From Aquimarina sp. RZ0 (lineage in GTDB: Bacteria; Bacteroidota; Bacteroidia; Flavobacteriales; Flavobacteriaceae), in assembly GCF_008370685.1 (NCBI RefSeq), contig NZ_VTZU01000035.1, forward strand, positions 1 to 64,000: 64,000 bases of DNA. Reading direction: 5' to 3'. This document shows positions 25,730-34,569 of this stretch, one piece after another (positions within the stretch are counted from its first letter, which is position 1; every line of letters starts with the position of its first letter). The position numbers and the translations under genes are program-made. Below the pieces are notes generated by a model, which saw only the letters and a list, made by a program, of their open reading frames with translations, had not been told where the DNA came from and did not search any database.

Positions 25730-26563
25730 TTAATGGTATTCTTCGCCACCACTTACATTCATTGCTTCTCCGGTTATATAATCTGCCTGGTCTGAGGCTA
25801 AAAAAATCACAGCCTTGGCTATATCATCAACGAGTCCGGTTCTTTTTAGAGGGTTTTTATCTACAATGGTTTGTAAATAATCTTCATAGTTTAATCCTAG
25901 CTTATCACTAAAAAATTTATTTTGCCAATGTCCTAAACCTGTTGTAATATGGTTAGGACATACTGCGTTTACACGGATTTTATATTGTCCTAACTCTACT
26001 GCATTGGAGCGTGTAAGGCCGATCATACCATGTTTTGAAGCTGTATACGCAGCCGCAAAAGGAAAGCCCGATTTTGCAGCTTGGCTGGCAATATTGATAA
26101 TTGCTCCACCATTTCCCTGATCGATCATTTGTATAGCTGCATGTTTAGAACATAAAAAGGCTCCTTTAAGGTTGACATCCAAAACAGCATCCCAACTTTC
26201 TTCTTTAAATTCTATAAAAGATTCCATAATATATCCTACTCCTGCATTGTTAATTAAGATATCAATGCCTCCAAAAGCTTCTACAGCTTTGTTAATAAGA
26301 TGAATCACCTGATCTTCATAACGGACATCGCAGGGTACGGCAATAGCATCGCCACCTTTACTTTTTGCATCAGCTACAATGGGTTCCATTTCATCTGTTG
26401 TACCTATGTGTTCTTTACTAAACTGCTCGCCTTTAGTAGCTCCTAAATCTGTAATAACCACATTACAACCTTCTGAAGCAAGTTTTAACGCAATGGCTTC
26501 TCCAATGCCGTTACGTCTTCCAGAACCGGTAACAATGGCTGTTTTTCCTTTTAAATTATACAT
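25730..26563 (-). CDS. Short-chain dehydrogenase/reductase
   Basis: This 277-residue SDR has glycine-rich TGSGRRNGIGEA (13-22 region), DILINNAGVGY (about 101), catalytic Ser160 in INIASQ and Tyr173/Lys177 in AAYTASKHG. C-terminal AVCPNHITTGLGHW and FLASDQADYITGEAMNVSGG complete the classical fold. The NNAG and PCDVR segments are intact, so it should be active on an alcohol or ketone with NAD(P). It is 6 bp from the REDY-like gene and in the same operon as HyuA, likely acting on an intermediate of the island pathway. Confidence 0.88.
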   Translation of the reverse strand: MYNLKGKTAIVTGSGRRNGIGEAIALKLASEGCNVVITDLGATKGEQFSKEHIGTTDEMEPIVADAKSKGGDAIAVPCDVRYEDQVIHLINKAVEAFGGIDILINNAGVGYIMESFIEFKEESWDAVLDVNLKGAFLCSKHAAIQMIDQGNGGAIINIASQAAKSGFPFAAAYTASKHGMIGLTRSNAVELGQYKIRVNAVCPNHITTGLGHWQNKFFSDKLGLNYEDYLQTIVDKNPLKRTGLVDDIAKAVIFLASDQADYITGEAMNVSGGEEYH

Positions 26564-26568
26564 TTTTA

Positions 26569-26880
26569 TTATGCGATTTGTTCTGAAATGATAAATATAG
26601 GATTGTCTGCAAAATCTTGAAATTGAGCAGCAACTTTTTGCATAGCATCAGAATTGACTTCTTCTCCTAACGTACTCATATCATTAATCTCTAAGACTTC
26701 GCAATATTGATAGGGTGATGGATTTTCGGTACCCATAACATTTCCTAATCGGAATACTTTAAAAGTATCTACCGACGCCATTTTTAATGCCGTTGGCACA
26801 TCTGTCGTCTTGGCCCATTTTTCGTAAGCTTCTTTAGACCCTTCGTCTTTCAAATTAAATAATACCACTAATGCTGCCAT
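26569..26880 (-). CDS. REDY/HapK-like small protein
   Basis: This 103-residue protein starts MAALVVLFNLKDEGSKEAYE and continues KWAKTTDVPTALKM, SVDTFKVFRLGN and PYQYCEVLEINDM. This is the dimeric alpha+beta-barrel pattern of REDY-like proteins, a family named after RedY and HapK of prodigiosin (tripyrrole) biosynthesis clusters. No enzymatic role is established for the family to my knowledge. In this island it sits between the SDR and the HpcH/HpaI aldolase genes. The link to pyrrole chemistry is suggestive only. The assignment is from remembered family pattern. Confidence 0.55.
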   Translation of the reverse strand: MAALVVLFNLKDEGSKEAYEKWAKTTDVPTALKMASVDTFKVFRLGNVMGTENPSPYQYCEVLEINDMSTLGEEVNSDAMQKVAAQFQDFADNPIFIISEQIA

Positions 26881-26960
26881 CTTATCCTTAGTAATTTAAA
26901 AATTAGTTATTCTCTTTTATTGTTAATACTCCCAATAAATTGATCGAGAGATAAATATCT

Positions 26961-27722
26961 TTATTTTCTAGCAGTTAAGAATGCATTTCCAGAAGTTTTA
27001 ATTAATCCTTGAACTGAATTCATAATCATAGAGGCTCCTTTTTCAATAAGTACCTGTGCCTGATCAGCATTGCCTGCTACGGTTCCGAACCATTTATCAG
27101 ATGCTATAATCGTCGAAAAAATATCATTCAATACTGTTTTAACTTCATCGTGACCAGGACCGTTATAATATCCCATAGACATGGCTAAATCTCTGGGACC
27201 TATGATAAAACCATCCACACCATCAATTTTGCACATTTCGGGAAGGTTTTTAACACATTCCATCGATTCTATTTGCGGTAACACCAATGTTTCTTGGTTT
27301 GCAAATGCTACATATTCTGGCTGTGACATTGTTCCTTGCATATAATCTGCCGCTCGCACTGGGCCAAGGCCTCTATGACCCATGGGAGGATATTTGATTG
27401 CTTCAACAAGTTTTTTTACATCATCGGTATTGTTTATACTTGGCATCATAACTCCCATAATTCCTGCATCCATATACTGAAGTATTAATTTTGCATCTAC
27501 ACTTCTTATTCGCGCCAAAGGAGTTGTATTTCTGATCTCACATGCTCGAACCATATTAGTTACATCTGATGCTGTTATAGCTCCATGCTCAGCATCAAGC
27601 ATATAGAAATCCATTCCTAAAAGACCTATGTATTCACAAATAATCGGGTCTATAGTAGGAGAGATTACTCCAAAACCTGCTTTACCGGATGCTATTCTTT
27701 TCTTAAGTTGATTCTCTTTCAT
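26961..27722 (-). CDS. HpcH/HpaI-family class II aldolase
   Basis: This 253-residue TIM-barrel enzyme has an MLDAEHGAIT segment with the expected active-site His46, ARIRS with the Arg, metal ligand Glu152 in LPQIESMECV and Asp178 in IIGPRDLAMSMGY. PPMGHRGLGPVRAADY is the usual substrate loop. Family members split 2-keto-4-hydroxy acids into pyruvate and an aldehyde or keto acid using a divalent metal. It is placed next to the LeuD-like gene, so an order of hydration then cleavage is logical, with pyruvate passing to the AceEF encoded further right. Confidence 0.85.
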   Translation of the reverse strand: MKENQLKKRIASGKAGFGVISPTIDPIICEYIGLLGMDFYMLDAEHGAITASDVTNMVRACEIRNTTPLARIRSVDAKLILQYMDAGIMGVMMPSINNTDDVKKLVEAIKYPPMGHRGLGPVRAADYMQGTMSQPEYVAFANQETLVLPQIESMECVKNLPEMCKIDGVDGFIIGPRDLAMSMGYYNGPGHDEVKTVLNDIFSTIIASDKWFGTVAGNADQAQVLIEKGASMIMNSVQGLIKTSGNAFLTARK

Positions 27723-27730
27723 AAGTGTTC

Positions 27731-28255
27731 TTATTCAATAGGTTCTCCTTTGGCAATTTTTTCACGTACAAAGTTCATAAGTCCTCCTGCCTTGCTAACT
27801 TCTGCTACAAAAGGAGCTGCAGGTACGGATTGAAATGAAATTCCTTTGGTTATATTTTTTATAATACCGTTTTCTGGATTATATGCTAATTCATCACCGG
27901 TTTCACAACCTTTATTAATATCAGAAGAAGTTACAAATGGCAGTCCATAATTGATAGCGTTTCTAAATTGAAGTCTAGCAAAACTAGTAGCAAAAACTGC
28001 CTGAATACCTGATCCCATAAGACCTGTAATCACATGTTCTATGGATTTTCCTCCACCGGCAAAATTATGCGCAGCCACAATAAAAGTATATCCTTTATCT
28101 TTAAAAGCATTTTTGTGATTAAATTCATCTTTTACTCCAGCCATAACCCATTTACTATTTTCTTTTGGATCTATAGGTGATGTCCAATATTCTGAAGTGA
28201 TAATATCGTATGCCATCACATAATCACTAGCAACCCAACATGTTCCTTTTATCAT
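27731..28255 (-). CDS. LeuD-like aconitase swivel subunit (atypical)
   Basis: This 174-residue small subunit of an isopropylmalate-dehydratase-type hydratase contains TSFARLQFRNAINYGLPFVT, the strongest family signature. The usual NFGCGSSREHAP loop is changed to NFAGGGKSIEHV, so the substrate-binding Arg of SRE is Ile here. This argues for a substrate unlike 3-isopropylmalate. It pairs with the LeuC-like protein encoded at 29619-30887; a flavin amine oxidase gene lies between them. It overlaps no neighbour; 8 bp separate it from the aldolase gene. Confidence 0.8.
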   Translation of the reverse strand: MIKGTCWVASDYVMAYDIITSEYWTSPIDPKENSKWVMAGVKDEFNHKNAFKDKGYTFIVAAHNFAGGGKSIEHVITGLMGSGIQAVFATSFARLQFRNAINYGLPFVTSSDINKGCETGDELAYNPENGIIKNITKGISFQSVPAAPFVAEVSKAGGLMNFVREKIAKGEPIE

Positions 28256-28259
28256 ACTA

Positions 28260-29612
28260 TTATTTTTTGTTCATTAATTCGCTAAAAACTCTTTGAGCAG
28301 ATTCTGCTGCTGCTTCTATTCCTCTTGATTTACTTGCTACATGTTCACCTGCAAAATGCATATTTCCCGTTGGGCGAATCATATCCTTAAACCAAGAAGG
28401 CTGACCAACACCAAACTCTACATAAGCTCCTTTATTAAAAGGGTATTTACCCCAATTCTGTGTGCCTAAATATTCTATTTTACCAACAGAAGAAGGACGT
28501 ATTTCATTAATTTTATCGATTGTATATTTAGCTATTTCTGTTTCAGACATAGTATCAAAAAAGGCAGTTCCCTTTCCGTTTATCCAGCAGGCTATTTCTT
28601 TTTCAACAGGATCAGAACTCACATTCATAATCCTTTCTAATGGCGTATCCGTCCACATGGATAATGGTGTTTTATCATGTTCCCAAAAGGCTTCTTTGTG
28701 GTTTAGGTGTATTTGCGTAATAGCAGTATACTGCAACTCTTTAATTGCTTTTTCTTGATTAGCAGTAAAGGTTGTGTTCATTTTCACATCTCTTAACGTT
28801 GTAAAGGGTAGTGTAGAGACCACTTTTTTTGCCTTATAACTAGATCCATCATTACACCGTACCGTTATCTTATTGTCACTATCATCTATGGTATTAACCA
28901 TTTTATTCTTTAATACTGGTTTTGAAAGTGTATCGGCTATAGCATCAATAAATGTTTTAGTACCTCCTTCAAAATTCAGTACTCTTTTGGAACCATTAAA
29001 CTTTCGGAAAGCCATACTATGATATGCATTAATAGCCGAAGTTTCTCTTATATCGTTATAATTTGCACTAATGTTGACTAGATTTAATTCTTGTTCGGTA
29101 AGTCCTTTACTTTTTAAAAGTTCACTATAAAGTTCATCTAAATCAGGCCTTTGATACCATTCATCTAATGCAGTTAATTGTTTAACTTTGCCCAGCGCTT
29201 TAAATTGTAATCTGCTTGGATTAGTGGTTGATTCTGACCACTGAGGATATAGTTTACCATCTACATAAACTGCAGTAGGTTCTCGCATGTAATCGGTAAT
29301 ATCTATCATGTTGATATCAAGTTCTTTTATAAGCTTCATTAGTTGTAGGTACCTGTCACCAATACCTCTTCCTCCCACCTCACGATTTATATCCTGTCTT
29401 GTAAACATTCTACCACCAAGCCTATTACTTCCTTCCAAAAGGATATAATCTTTATCAGTCTTTTCCAGAAGGTTTGCTAAATATAAACCAGAAACTCCAC
29501 CTCCTAATATCAGAATTTCGGTATCAAGCACAGGCTGTACACAGGCCATTGGCATAAAACTCGATGCCAAACCTGCTACGCTTGTTTTTTGTATGAAGGT
29601 TCTTCTTTTCAT
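28260..29612 (-). CDS. Flavin-containing amine oxidase-like enzyme with Tat/lipoprotein-type leader
   Basis: This 450-residue enzyme has an N-terminal MKRRTFIQKTSVAGLASSFM with twin arginines and a lipobox-like PMAC (Cys24), predicting Tat export and possibly lipid anchoring. Then come FAD motif ILILGGGVSGLYLANLLEKT, LLEGSNRLGGRM and the C-terminal flavin-binding MHFAGEHVASKSRGIEAAAE. The family oxidises amines or, in some branches, desaturates cyclic compounds. Its place between leuD-like and leuC-like genes ties it to the pathway, yet the leader puts it outside the cytoplasm, which implies the first steps occur in the periplasm. Confidence 0.8.
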   Translation of the reverse strand: MKRRTFIQKTSVAGLASSFMPMACVQPVLDTEILILGGGVSGLYLANLLEKTDKDYILLEGSNRLGGRMFTRQDINREVGGRGIGDRYLQLMKLIKELDINMIDITDYMREPTAVYVDGKLYPQWSESTTNPSRLQFKALGKVKQLTALDEWYQRPDLDELYSELLKSKGLTEQELNLVNISANYNDIRETSAINAYHSMAFRKFNGSKRVLNFEGGTKTFIDAIADTLSKPVLKNKMVNTIDDSDNKITVRCNDGSSYKAKKVVSTLPFTTLRDVKMNTTFTANQEKAIKELQYTAITQIHLNHKEAFWEHDKTPLSMWTDTPLERIMNVSSDPVEKEIACWINGKGTAFFDTMSETEIAKYTIDKINEIRPSSVGKIEYLGTQNWGKYPFNKGAYVEFGVGQPSWFKDMIRPTGNMHFAGEHVASKSRGIEAAAESAQRVFSELMNKK

Positions 29613-29618
29613 TTGAAG

Positions 29619-30887
29619 TTATTTATCAAACGTACGAGGGTCAGTTACTTCTCCAGTAATTGAAGAAGCTGCAACAACCGCGGGAGATGTCAAATATATT
29701 GCTGCTTTTCTACTTCCCATTCTACCAGTCATATTTCTATTACCAGCACTTAGTACGACGTCACCATCGCCGGCAACGCCAGTATGAATACCGGCACAAG
29801 AAGCACAACTAGGTGTGTCTATTGCCGCTCCTGCTTCTATTAATGTTTCGATATGTCCTGCTCGCAAAGCTTCTAAATAAACAGTTTGACTAGCCGGAAC
29901 AAGAATCATGTTAACATCTCTATGTACTTGTTTTCCTTTCATAATCTCTGCCATCATAGCAAAATCCTCCAACCTGCCATTAGTACAAGTCCCTACAAAA
30001 GCTTTATTAAATTTTGTACCAATCAATTTTTCTACCGGCACAGTATCATCTAGTTTTCCTGGCATTGCTACTGTAGGACCCAGATCAGAGATGTCCACAT
30101 TGTATACCTGATCATATTTTGCATCTTCATCGCTATTAATCATCTCCCAAGGATCGGTAGTTCGATTTCTTAAATATCGTTCTGTAACCGCATCTGGTGC
30201 TATAATGCCATTTTTTGCTCCAAGATCTACAGTCATATTACACAACGTCATACGACCTGCCATACTTAAAGATTTTATAGCTGGTCCTGTAAACTCTAAG
30301 GATTTGTATAATAAATGACCATTCCAGTGCATCATTCCCATAATATGCAAACTCAGGTCTTTTGCCATCACCCATGGCTGCCATTTTCCTGTAATATTAA
30401 ATTTTACAGTTTCTGGTACCCTGAACCAGGCTTTGCCTGTTGCCATAGCTATCGCCGCATCAGTTACACCAATAGCATTACCCATTGAACCTACAGCTCC
30501 ATAGGTATTGGCATGGGAATCAGTTCCTATACTTATATTTCCCGGTAGCACGTGTCCTTGCTCGACCATAATTTGATGCGCGATTCCTTGCCGTCCCAAG
30601 TCATAAAAATTAGTGATATTATGCTTTTTTACAACCTCTCGCCATTCATTCAGCATATTGGCAAACTTTTGATTAGGTGGAGGAACCAAGTGATCAGAAA
30701 CACAAATCACTTTATTTTTATCAAAAACTTCTTTCTTTCCTAAAGACTCGAATTTATCAAAACATTGCTTACCCAAAAAATCCATGGTCATTACAGTATG
30801 TACATCTGTCCATACTAATTCTCCAGGCACTACATGATCTCTTCCGCTATTGCAAGCCATTATTTTTTCTGTGATGGTCATTCCCAT
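29619..30887 (-). CDS. LeuC-like aconitase-family large subunit
   Basis: This 422-residue protein keeps the [4Fe-4S] cysteine signatures VGTCTNGRLEDFAMM and PSCASCAGIHTG, and IGTDSHANTYGAVGSMGNAI. It pairs with the LeuD-like gene at 27731. Such pairs hydrate or isomerise isopropylmalate, citraconate, homoaconitate or dimethylmaleate. True leucine-biosynthesis LeuC proteins are about 465 residues and sit in leuBCDA operons; neither holds here. It is the first gene of the long minus-strand operon, 55 bp downstream of the palindrome at 30942-30974. Confidence 0.85.
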   Translation of the reverse strand: MGMTITEKIMACNSGRDHVVPGELVWTDVHTVMTMDFLGKQCFDKFESLGKKEVFDKNKVICVSDHLVPPPNQKFANMLNEWREVVKKHNITNFYDLGRQGIAHQIMVEQGHVLPGNISIGTDSHANTYGAVGSMGNAIGVTDAAIAMATGKAWFRVPETVKFNITGKWQPWVMAKDLSLHIMGMMHWNGHLLYKSLEFTGPAIKSLSMAGRMTLCNMTVDLGAKNGIIAPDAVTERYLRNRTTDPWEMINSDEDAKYDQVYNVDISDLGPTVAMPGKLDDTVPVEKLIGTKFNKAFVGTCTNGRLEDFAMMAEIMKGKQVHRDVNMILVPASQTVYLEALRAGHIETLIEAGAAIDTPSCASCAGIHTGVAGDGDVVLSAGNRNMTGRMGSRKAAIYLTSPAVVAASSITGEVTDPRTFDK

Positions 30888-30941
30888 AATATGATTATTT
30901 ATTGCAAAAAGTTTTTTTGCCTAATATATTTATTTTATTTT

Positions 30942-30974
30942 AGTTAACAATATTAATTATTAATAAAGTTAATT
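30942..30974. promoter_or_regulatory. 33-bp palindromic operator-like site between leuC-like and MFS genes
   Basis: The ends are AGTTAAC and GTTAATT around the core ATTAATTATTAAT, a near-perfect palindrome. Read on the minus strand it aligns along its length with the sites at 37288 and 57096. It lies in the 151-bp divergent spacer between the minus-strand operon and the plus-strand MFS gene and could control both. Confidence 0.7.
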
Positions 30975-31038
30975 AATTTTTTTGATAAAAAATATTTTAA
31001 GAACAAGAATTATTAAATAACCACTAAAACTCAATATT

Positions 31039-32307
31039 TTGACAAAACGCAACTTTAAGGAATTTAAATTTGGATGGCCAGTTATTCTGGCATCTACATT
31101 TGGTATTGGTCTAGGCATGTCTCCGTTACCTTTTTATACTATAGGTGTTTTTGCCGTACCACTCACCCAAAACTTTGGTTGGGGAATGGACACCATTATG
31201 GCTGCAATGCCGGTATTTACTATTGTAGCATTGTTCACGAGTCCTTTAGCAGGGTATATCGCTGATAAAATAGGAGCTAGAAAAACTGCACTTCTCTCTT
31301 TGTTACTTTTTGGTTTGGTATTTATGGCTTTTAGCCTGAATACCGGATCAAAAACTATTTATTTGATTTTATGGGGACTATTGGCTATTGTAGGTGCTGG
31401 CACCTTGCCGATGACCTGGACAAGAGCCATAAATAATTGGTTTAATGAAAATCGAGGGTTGGCACTTGGACTTTCTCTTTTAGGTACAGGTATTTTTGGT
31501 GCGATTGCCAAACTGTTTGCCTCTTCTATCATAGAGAACTATGGCTGGAAAACAGCATACATAGGTGTAGGTTTATTACCGCTTCTTATAGCGTTACCTA
31601 TAGCTTTTTTCTTTTTTAGAGATACCGACGATCCAAAAGTTACTCAAAAAGTTGCGAAATTAAGAAGAGAAATTCCAGGTCACCAAAAAAACAATAACAT
31701 TGGATTATCTGTAAAACAAGCATTAAAAGAATGGCGTTTTTGGCTTTTGGCATTTGCTTTTATTTTAATCTCTTTTGCCATTGGAGGACCTATTCCTAAT
31801 TTAGAAAGAATGTTAAGTTCGAAGGGTTTTAATACTGTAGACGCGGTCGTAATTGCGAGTTTTATTGGTTACTCTGTTTTGATTGGTCGATTGGTAGGTG
31901 GATATCTTCTTGATCGTTTTTGGGCTCCTGCTGTCGCATGTATTCTGCTTAGTGTTCCTGCCATCTCCTGTTTGTTATTGCAACAAGCTGATTTGAGCTA
32001 TTCCGGCGCTTTAATAGCTGTTTCGATATTAGGCTTTGGAGCAGGAGTAGAATATGACTTAATGGCGTATTTGGTATCGCGTTATTTCGGAATGAAAAAC
32101 TATGCTGCTATTTATGGATTCTTATATGGTTTTTTTGCATTAGGTGCTGGTTTTGGTCCTTATATCTTCGGAAAGTTTTTTACCGCTACCGGAAGTTATG
32201 ATACGATTCTTAGTTATGCTTTCGTTGCTTTTTTAGCAGGGTCTTTTTCTTTGTTATTCCTAGGAAAGTACCAAATTTTCGTAGCAGACAATGATAACCG
32301 TTCCTAA
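31039..32307 (+). CDS. MFS transporter (oxalate/formate or monocarboxylate-type)
   Basis: This 422-residue protein has twelve predicted membrane helices in two halves separated by a cytoplasmic loop near 195-225 (DTDDPKVTQKVAKLRRE). The MFS signature AGYIADKIGARKTALL follows helix 2, and GRLVGGYLLDRFWAP is its counterpart in the second half. It starts with TTG (31039); no ATG lies before the first helix. Transcribed divergently from the leuC-like operon with the 33-bp site between them, it is likely an uptake permease for the island's substrate or an intermediate. Confidence 0.85.
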   Translation: MTKRNFKEFKFGWPVILASTFGIGLGMSPLPFYTIGVFAVPLTQNFGWGMDTIMAAMPVFTIVALFTSPLAGYIADKIGARKTALLSLLLFGLVFMAFSLNTGSKTIYLILWGLLAIVGAGTLPMTWTRAINNWFNENRGLALGLSLLGTGIFGAIAKLFASSIIENYGWKTAYIGVGLLPLLIALPIAFFFFRDTDDPKVTQKVAKLRREIPGHQKNNNIGLSVKQALKEWRFWLLAFAFILISFAIGGPIPNLERMLSSKGFNTVDAVVIASFIGYSVLIGRLVGGYLLDRFWAPAVACILLSVPAISCLLLQQADLSYSGALIAVSILGFGAGVEYDLMAYLVSRYFGMKNYAAIYGFLYGFFALGAGFGPYIFGKFFTATGSYDTILSYAFVAFLAGSFSLLFLGKYQIFVADNDNRS

Positions 32308-32400
32308 TCATTATGTTTATATTTTGTATCGTTTTCAGAAATCCTATGAAGAACGTACACTAATTTCAGAAAACTATAAAGACCATTTAAAAAAGATAAT

Positions 32401-32449
32401 TTAATAAAAAAATAGCTTTTCATCCATGATTTACAAAAGAAGAAAAGCT
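32401..32449 (-). terminator. Terminator of the DUF3598-like gene
   Basis: AGCTTTTC (32414-32421) and GAAAAGCT (32442-32449) form a stem. On the minus strand it is followed by ATTTTTTTATT, 41 bp after that gene's stop. Confidence 0.5.
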
Positions 32450-32489
32450 TTACGGGACTGTTGGTTTAATTTATGATAGGAATTCTTAC

Positions 32490-33002
32490 TTAACTATCAG
32501 ATCTAGAAGCCTGTTCATTTGTTCTTTTATTTGGCAAGTCCACCCAGAATTGAGGGTCAATACCTTCTTTACCACAAACTTTACGTTCTTCGATCATTGT
32601 AATTCCATTAAAGATATCTCCCTCTGACCATTTCCAGACTCGGATTCGATGATCATCATTACCAATCAGGTCGATTTGTTCAAACAAAGTCATACTAGGT
32701 CTATGTTTATATTCCCAAATGAGCACAACACTTCTACCAGTTTCCCATGCTTTACCACTTAATCTTGGATTTTCAAAAATTAACTCACCTTCTTCATTAA
32801 ATGGGCATATACCAAAATCAAGACATTCTTCGAAGCCATCATCCCACATGTATTGATTTACCTGATGATATTTGTTGCCGGGTAGTAAAACACAGGTTAG
32901 TCTACTTTTCCATTGATCAATGAGCTTACCATCTGCTGATATTCTTCTATACGTACCTTCCCAAATGCCTTCGTGTTTTGGGAATAATTTTAGTTCCTTC
33001 AT
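32490..33002 (-). CDS. DUF3598-like calycin/lipocalin-fold protein
   Basis: This 170-residue beta-rich protein starts FPKHEGIWEGTYRRISADGK and continues DQWKSRLTCVLLPGN, YHQVNQYMWDDG and RVWKWSEGDIFNG. The opening GxWxGTYxRxxxDG resembles DUF3598, a calycin family related to cyanobacterial bilin lyases of the CpcS type. No signal peptide. It is transcribed alone, convergent with the MFS gene. A role as a binding protein for a hydrophobic or tetrapyrrole-derived ligand would fit the fold; nothing in the sequence proves the ligand. Confidence 0.5.
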   Translation of the reverse strand: MKELKLFPKHEGIWEGTYRRISADGKLIDQWKSRLTCVLLPGNKYHQVNQYMWDDGFEECLDFGICPFNEEGELIFENPRLSGKAWETGRSVVLIWEYKHRPSMTLFEQIDLIGNDDHRIRVWKWSEGDIFNGITMIEERKVCGKEGIDPQFWVDLPNKRTNEQASRSDS

Positions 33003-33256
33003 ATTCGTAGATATTTAAATTATTGTTTTAAAAAATTCATTTGTCATTTTTTGCAAATATTGAACCCATCGAGACTTTTTATTTTTAACCGAAAATGAAT
33101 TGAAATTTGACCAGATGGGGTATTGGAATATGGACAAATTTTCAGCATTTTTTAGGAAATAGTAAAAGTCAAGATGAGTTCATTTATATAAGTCAATGTG
33201 CTATAATTAAAAATACATTCATTTTTTAAATTCTTATTTATTTTATTGCCTTAATA

Positions 33257-34558
33257 TCACATCCCCCAAAGAAACCAATCTTCTAGCAAATGTTTAATAT
33301 ATTTTAAAAATCTAGCTGCATCTGCTCCATTAATAATTCTATGGTCAAATCCAATCGTCAATGGCATGATGGTTCGGGGTTCAAACTTTTCATGTATCCA
33401 TATTGCTTCTATTGTACTAGCCGCAATTCCTAAAATTGCAACTTGAGGATGATTGACTAAAGGAAAGACAGCACTTGTACCGATACCTCCTAAATTAGAG
33501 ATCGTAAATGTGCCACCTTCTAACTCCTCGGGTTTTGTTTTGTTTTGTTTTACTTTTTGGGATACGGCTACCAAATTCTTTGAGATTTGTAACATTCCCT
33601 TTTTATTAGGATCTCGTAAAACGGGGACTAATAATCCTCGGTCAGAATCTACTGCAACTCCAATATTGATATATTCCTTAAAAATAATCTGGTTGTTTTG
33701 AGTATCTAAACTTGCATTAAGAATAGGAAATTCTTCCAACGCTTTTGCAACTACTTTGACCATAATACTGGTTATGGTCAGTGCTCCTTCTTCTTCTTTT
33801 ACTGTACCTTTATGTAATTGACGTTTTGCTTCCAGATCGGTAACATCTACTTTTTCCTGAAGCCAGGCATGTGGAATCTGACTCCAAGTCATGCTCATGT
33901 TTTTACTTGTTGCTTTGGTAATAGCTGGTATTGTCTGAGTATTGACATTTCCCCATTTCGAAAAATCAGGCAATACTACATTCATAGTTGGCGTTATAGC
34001 TGTCTCTTTGCTATTATTTGTTTTAGCATATGTTTTCACATCTTTTATAGAAATACGGTTGTGCTTGGCAATGCTGGCTACATCAGTAATATTTACTCCT
34101 ATTTCGCGAGCTAACTTTCGAGCTAGCGGCGATGCCCTATAACTACCTGAACTTGTCTTTAGTGATTCTGATATTGGAGTCTTCAATACTTCTAAGTGTT
34201 CTGCTCTCACCTCAGATGTAGTTGTTTGAGGAACGATTATATCTTCTTGATTTTCAACAGCTATAATTACTTCCTTTTCTTCTTGCACTTTTTCTTTTAG
34301 TGCAAGTTTCTCAACCGAATTATCAACCATATCTATTTGGATAAATGGACTTCCTTCTGAGATTTCATCTCCCTCATTGACTACTATTGCGGTCACTGTT
34401 CCTTGCGCATCCGAAGGGACTTCAACTACCACTTTATCAGTCTCAACCTCTAGTAAAGGTTGTTCTAAAGAAATGGTATCTCCAACTTTCACCATAATAT
34501 TTATAATGGTTCCTTTTTCTATTCCTTCGCCTAAAGACGGTAGTTTTATTTCTGCCAT
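33257..34558 (-). CDS. aceF: Dihydrolipoamide acetyltransferase (E2) of a pyruvate dehydrogenase complex
   Basis: This 433-residue E2 has one lipoyl domain with the lipoyl lysine Lys42 in EVETDKVVVEVPSD, a flexible linker, and a subunit-binding domain at about 141-175 (RASPLARKLAREIGVNITDV). The acyltransferase domain ends DHRIINGADAARFL (His406, Asn410). Asn in place of the more common Asp is known from other bacterial E2p enzymes. Having one rather than two or three lipoyl domains is modest but functional. It follows aceE by 11 bp. No E3 gene is present, so lipoamide dehydrogenase must come from elsewhere. Confidence 0.9.
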   Translation of the reverse strand: MAEIKLPSLGEGIEKGTIINIMVKVGDTISLEQPLLEVETDKVVVEVPSDAQGTVTAIVVNEGDEISEGSPFIQIDMVDNSVEKLALKEKVQEEKEVIIAVENQEDIIVPQTTTSEVRAEHLEVLKTPISESLKTSSGSYRASPLARKLAREIGVNITDVASIAKHNRISIKDVKTYAKTNNSKETAITPTMNVVLPDFSKWGNVNTQTIPAITKATSKNMSMTWSQIPHAWLQEKVDVTDLEAKRQLHKGTVKEEEGALTITSIMVKVVAKALEEFPILNASLDTQNNQIIFKEYINIGVAVDSDRGLLVPVLRDPNKKGMLQISKNLVAVSQKVKQNKTKPEELEGGTFTISNLGGIGTSAVFPLVNHPQVAILGIAASTIEAIWIHEKFEPRTIMPLTIGFDHRIINGADAARFLKYIKHLLEDWFLWGM

Positions 34559-34569
34559 TTCCTTCTTTA

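Noticed and set aside
33257..34558. Inactive E2 because the DHRxxDG Asp is Asn
   Set aside because: Asn at this position is known in active bacterial E2p enzymes; all other motifs are intact.
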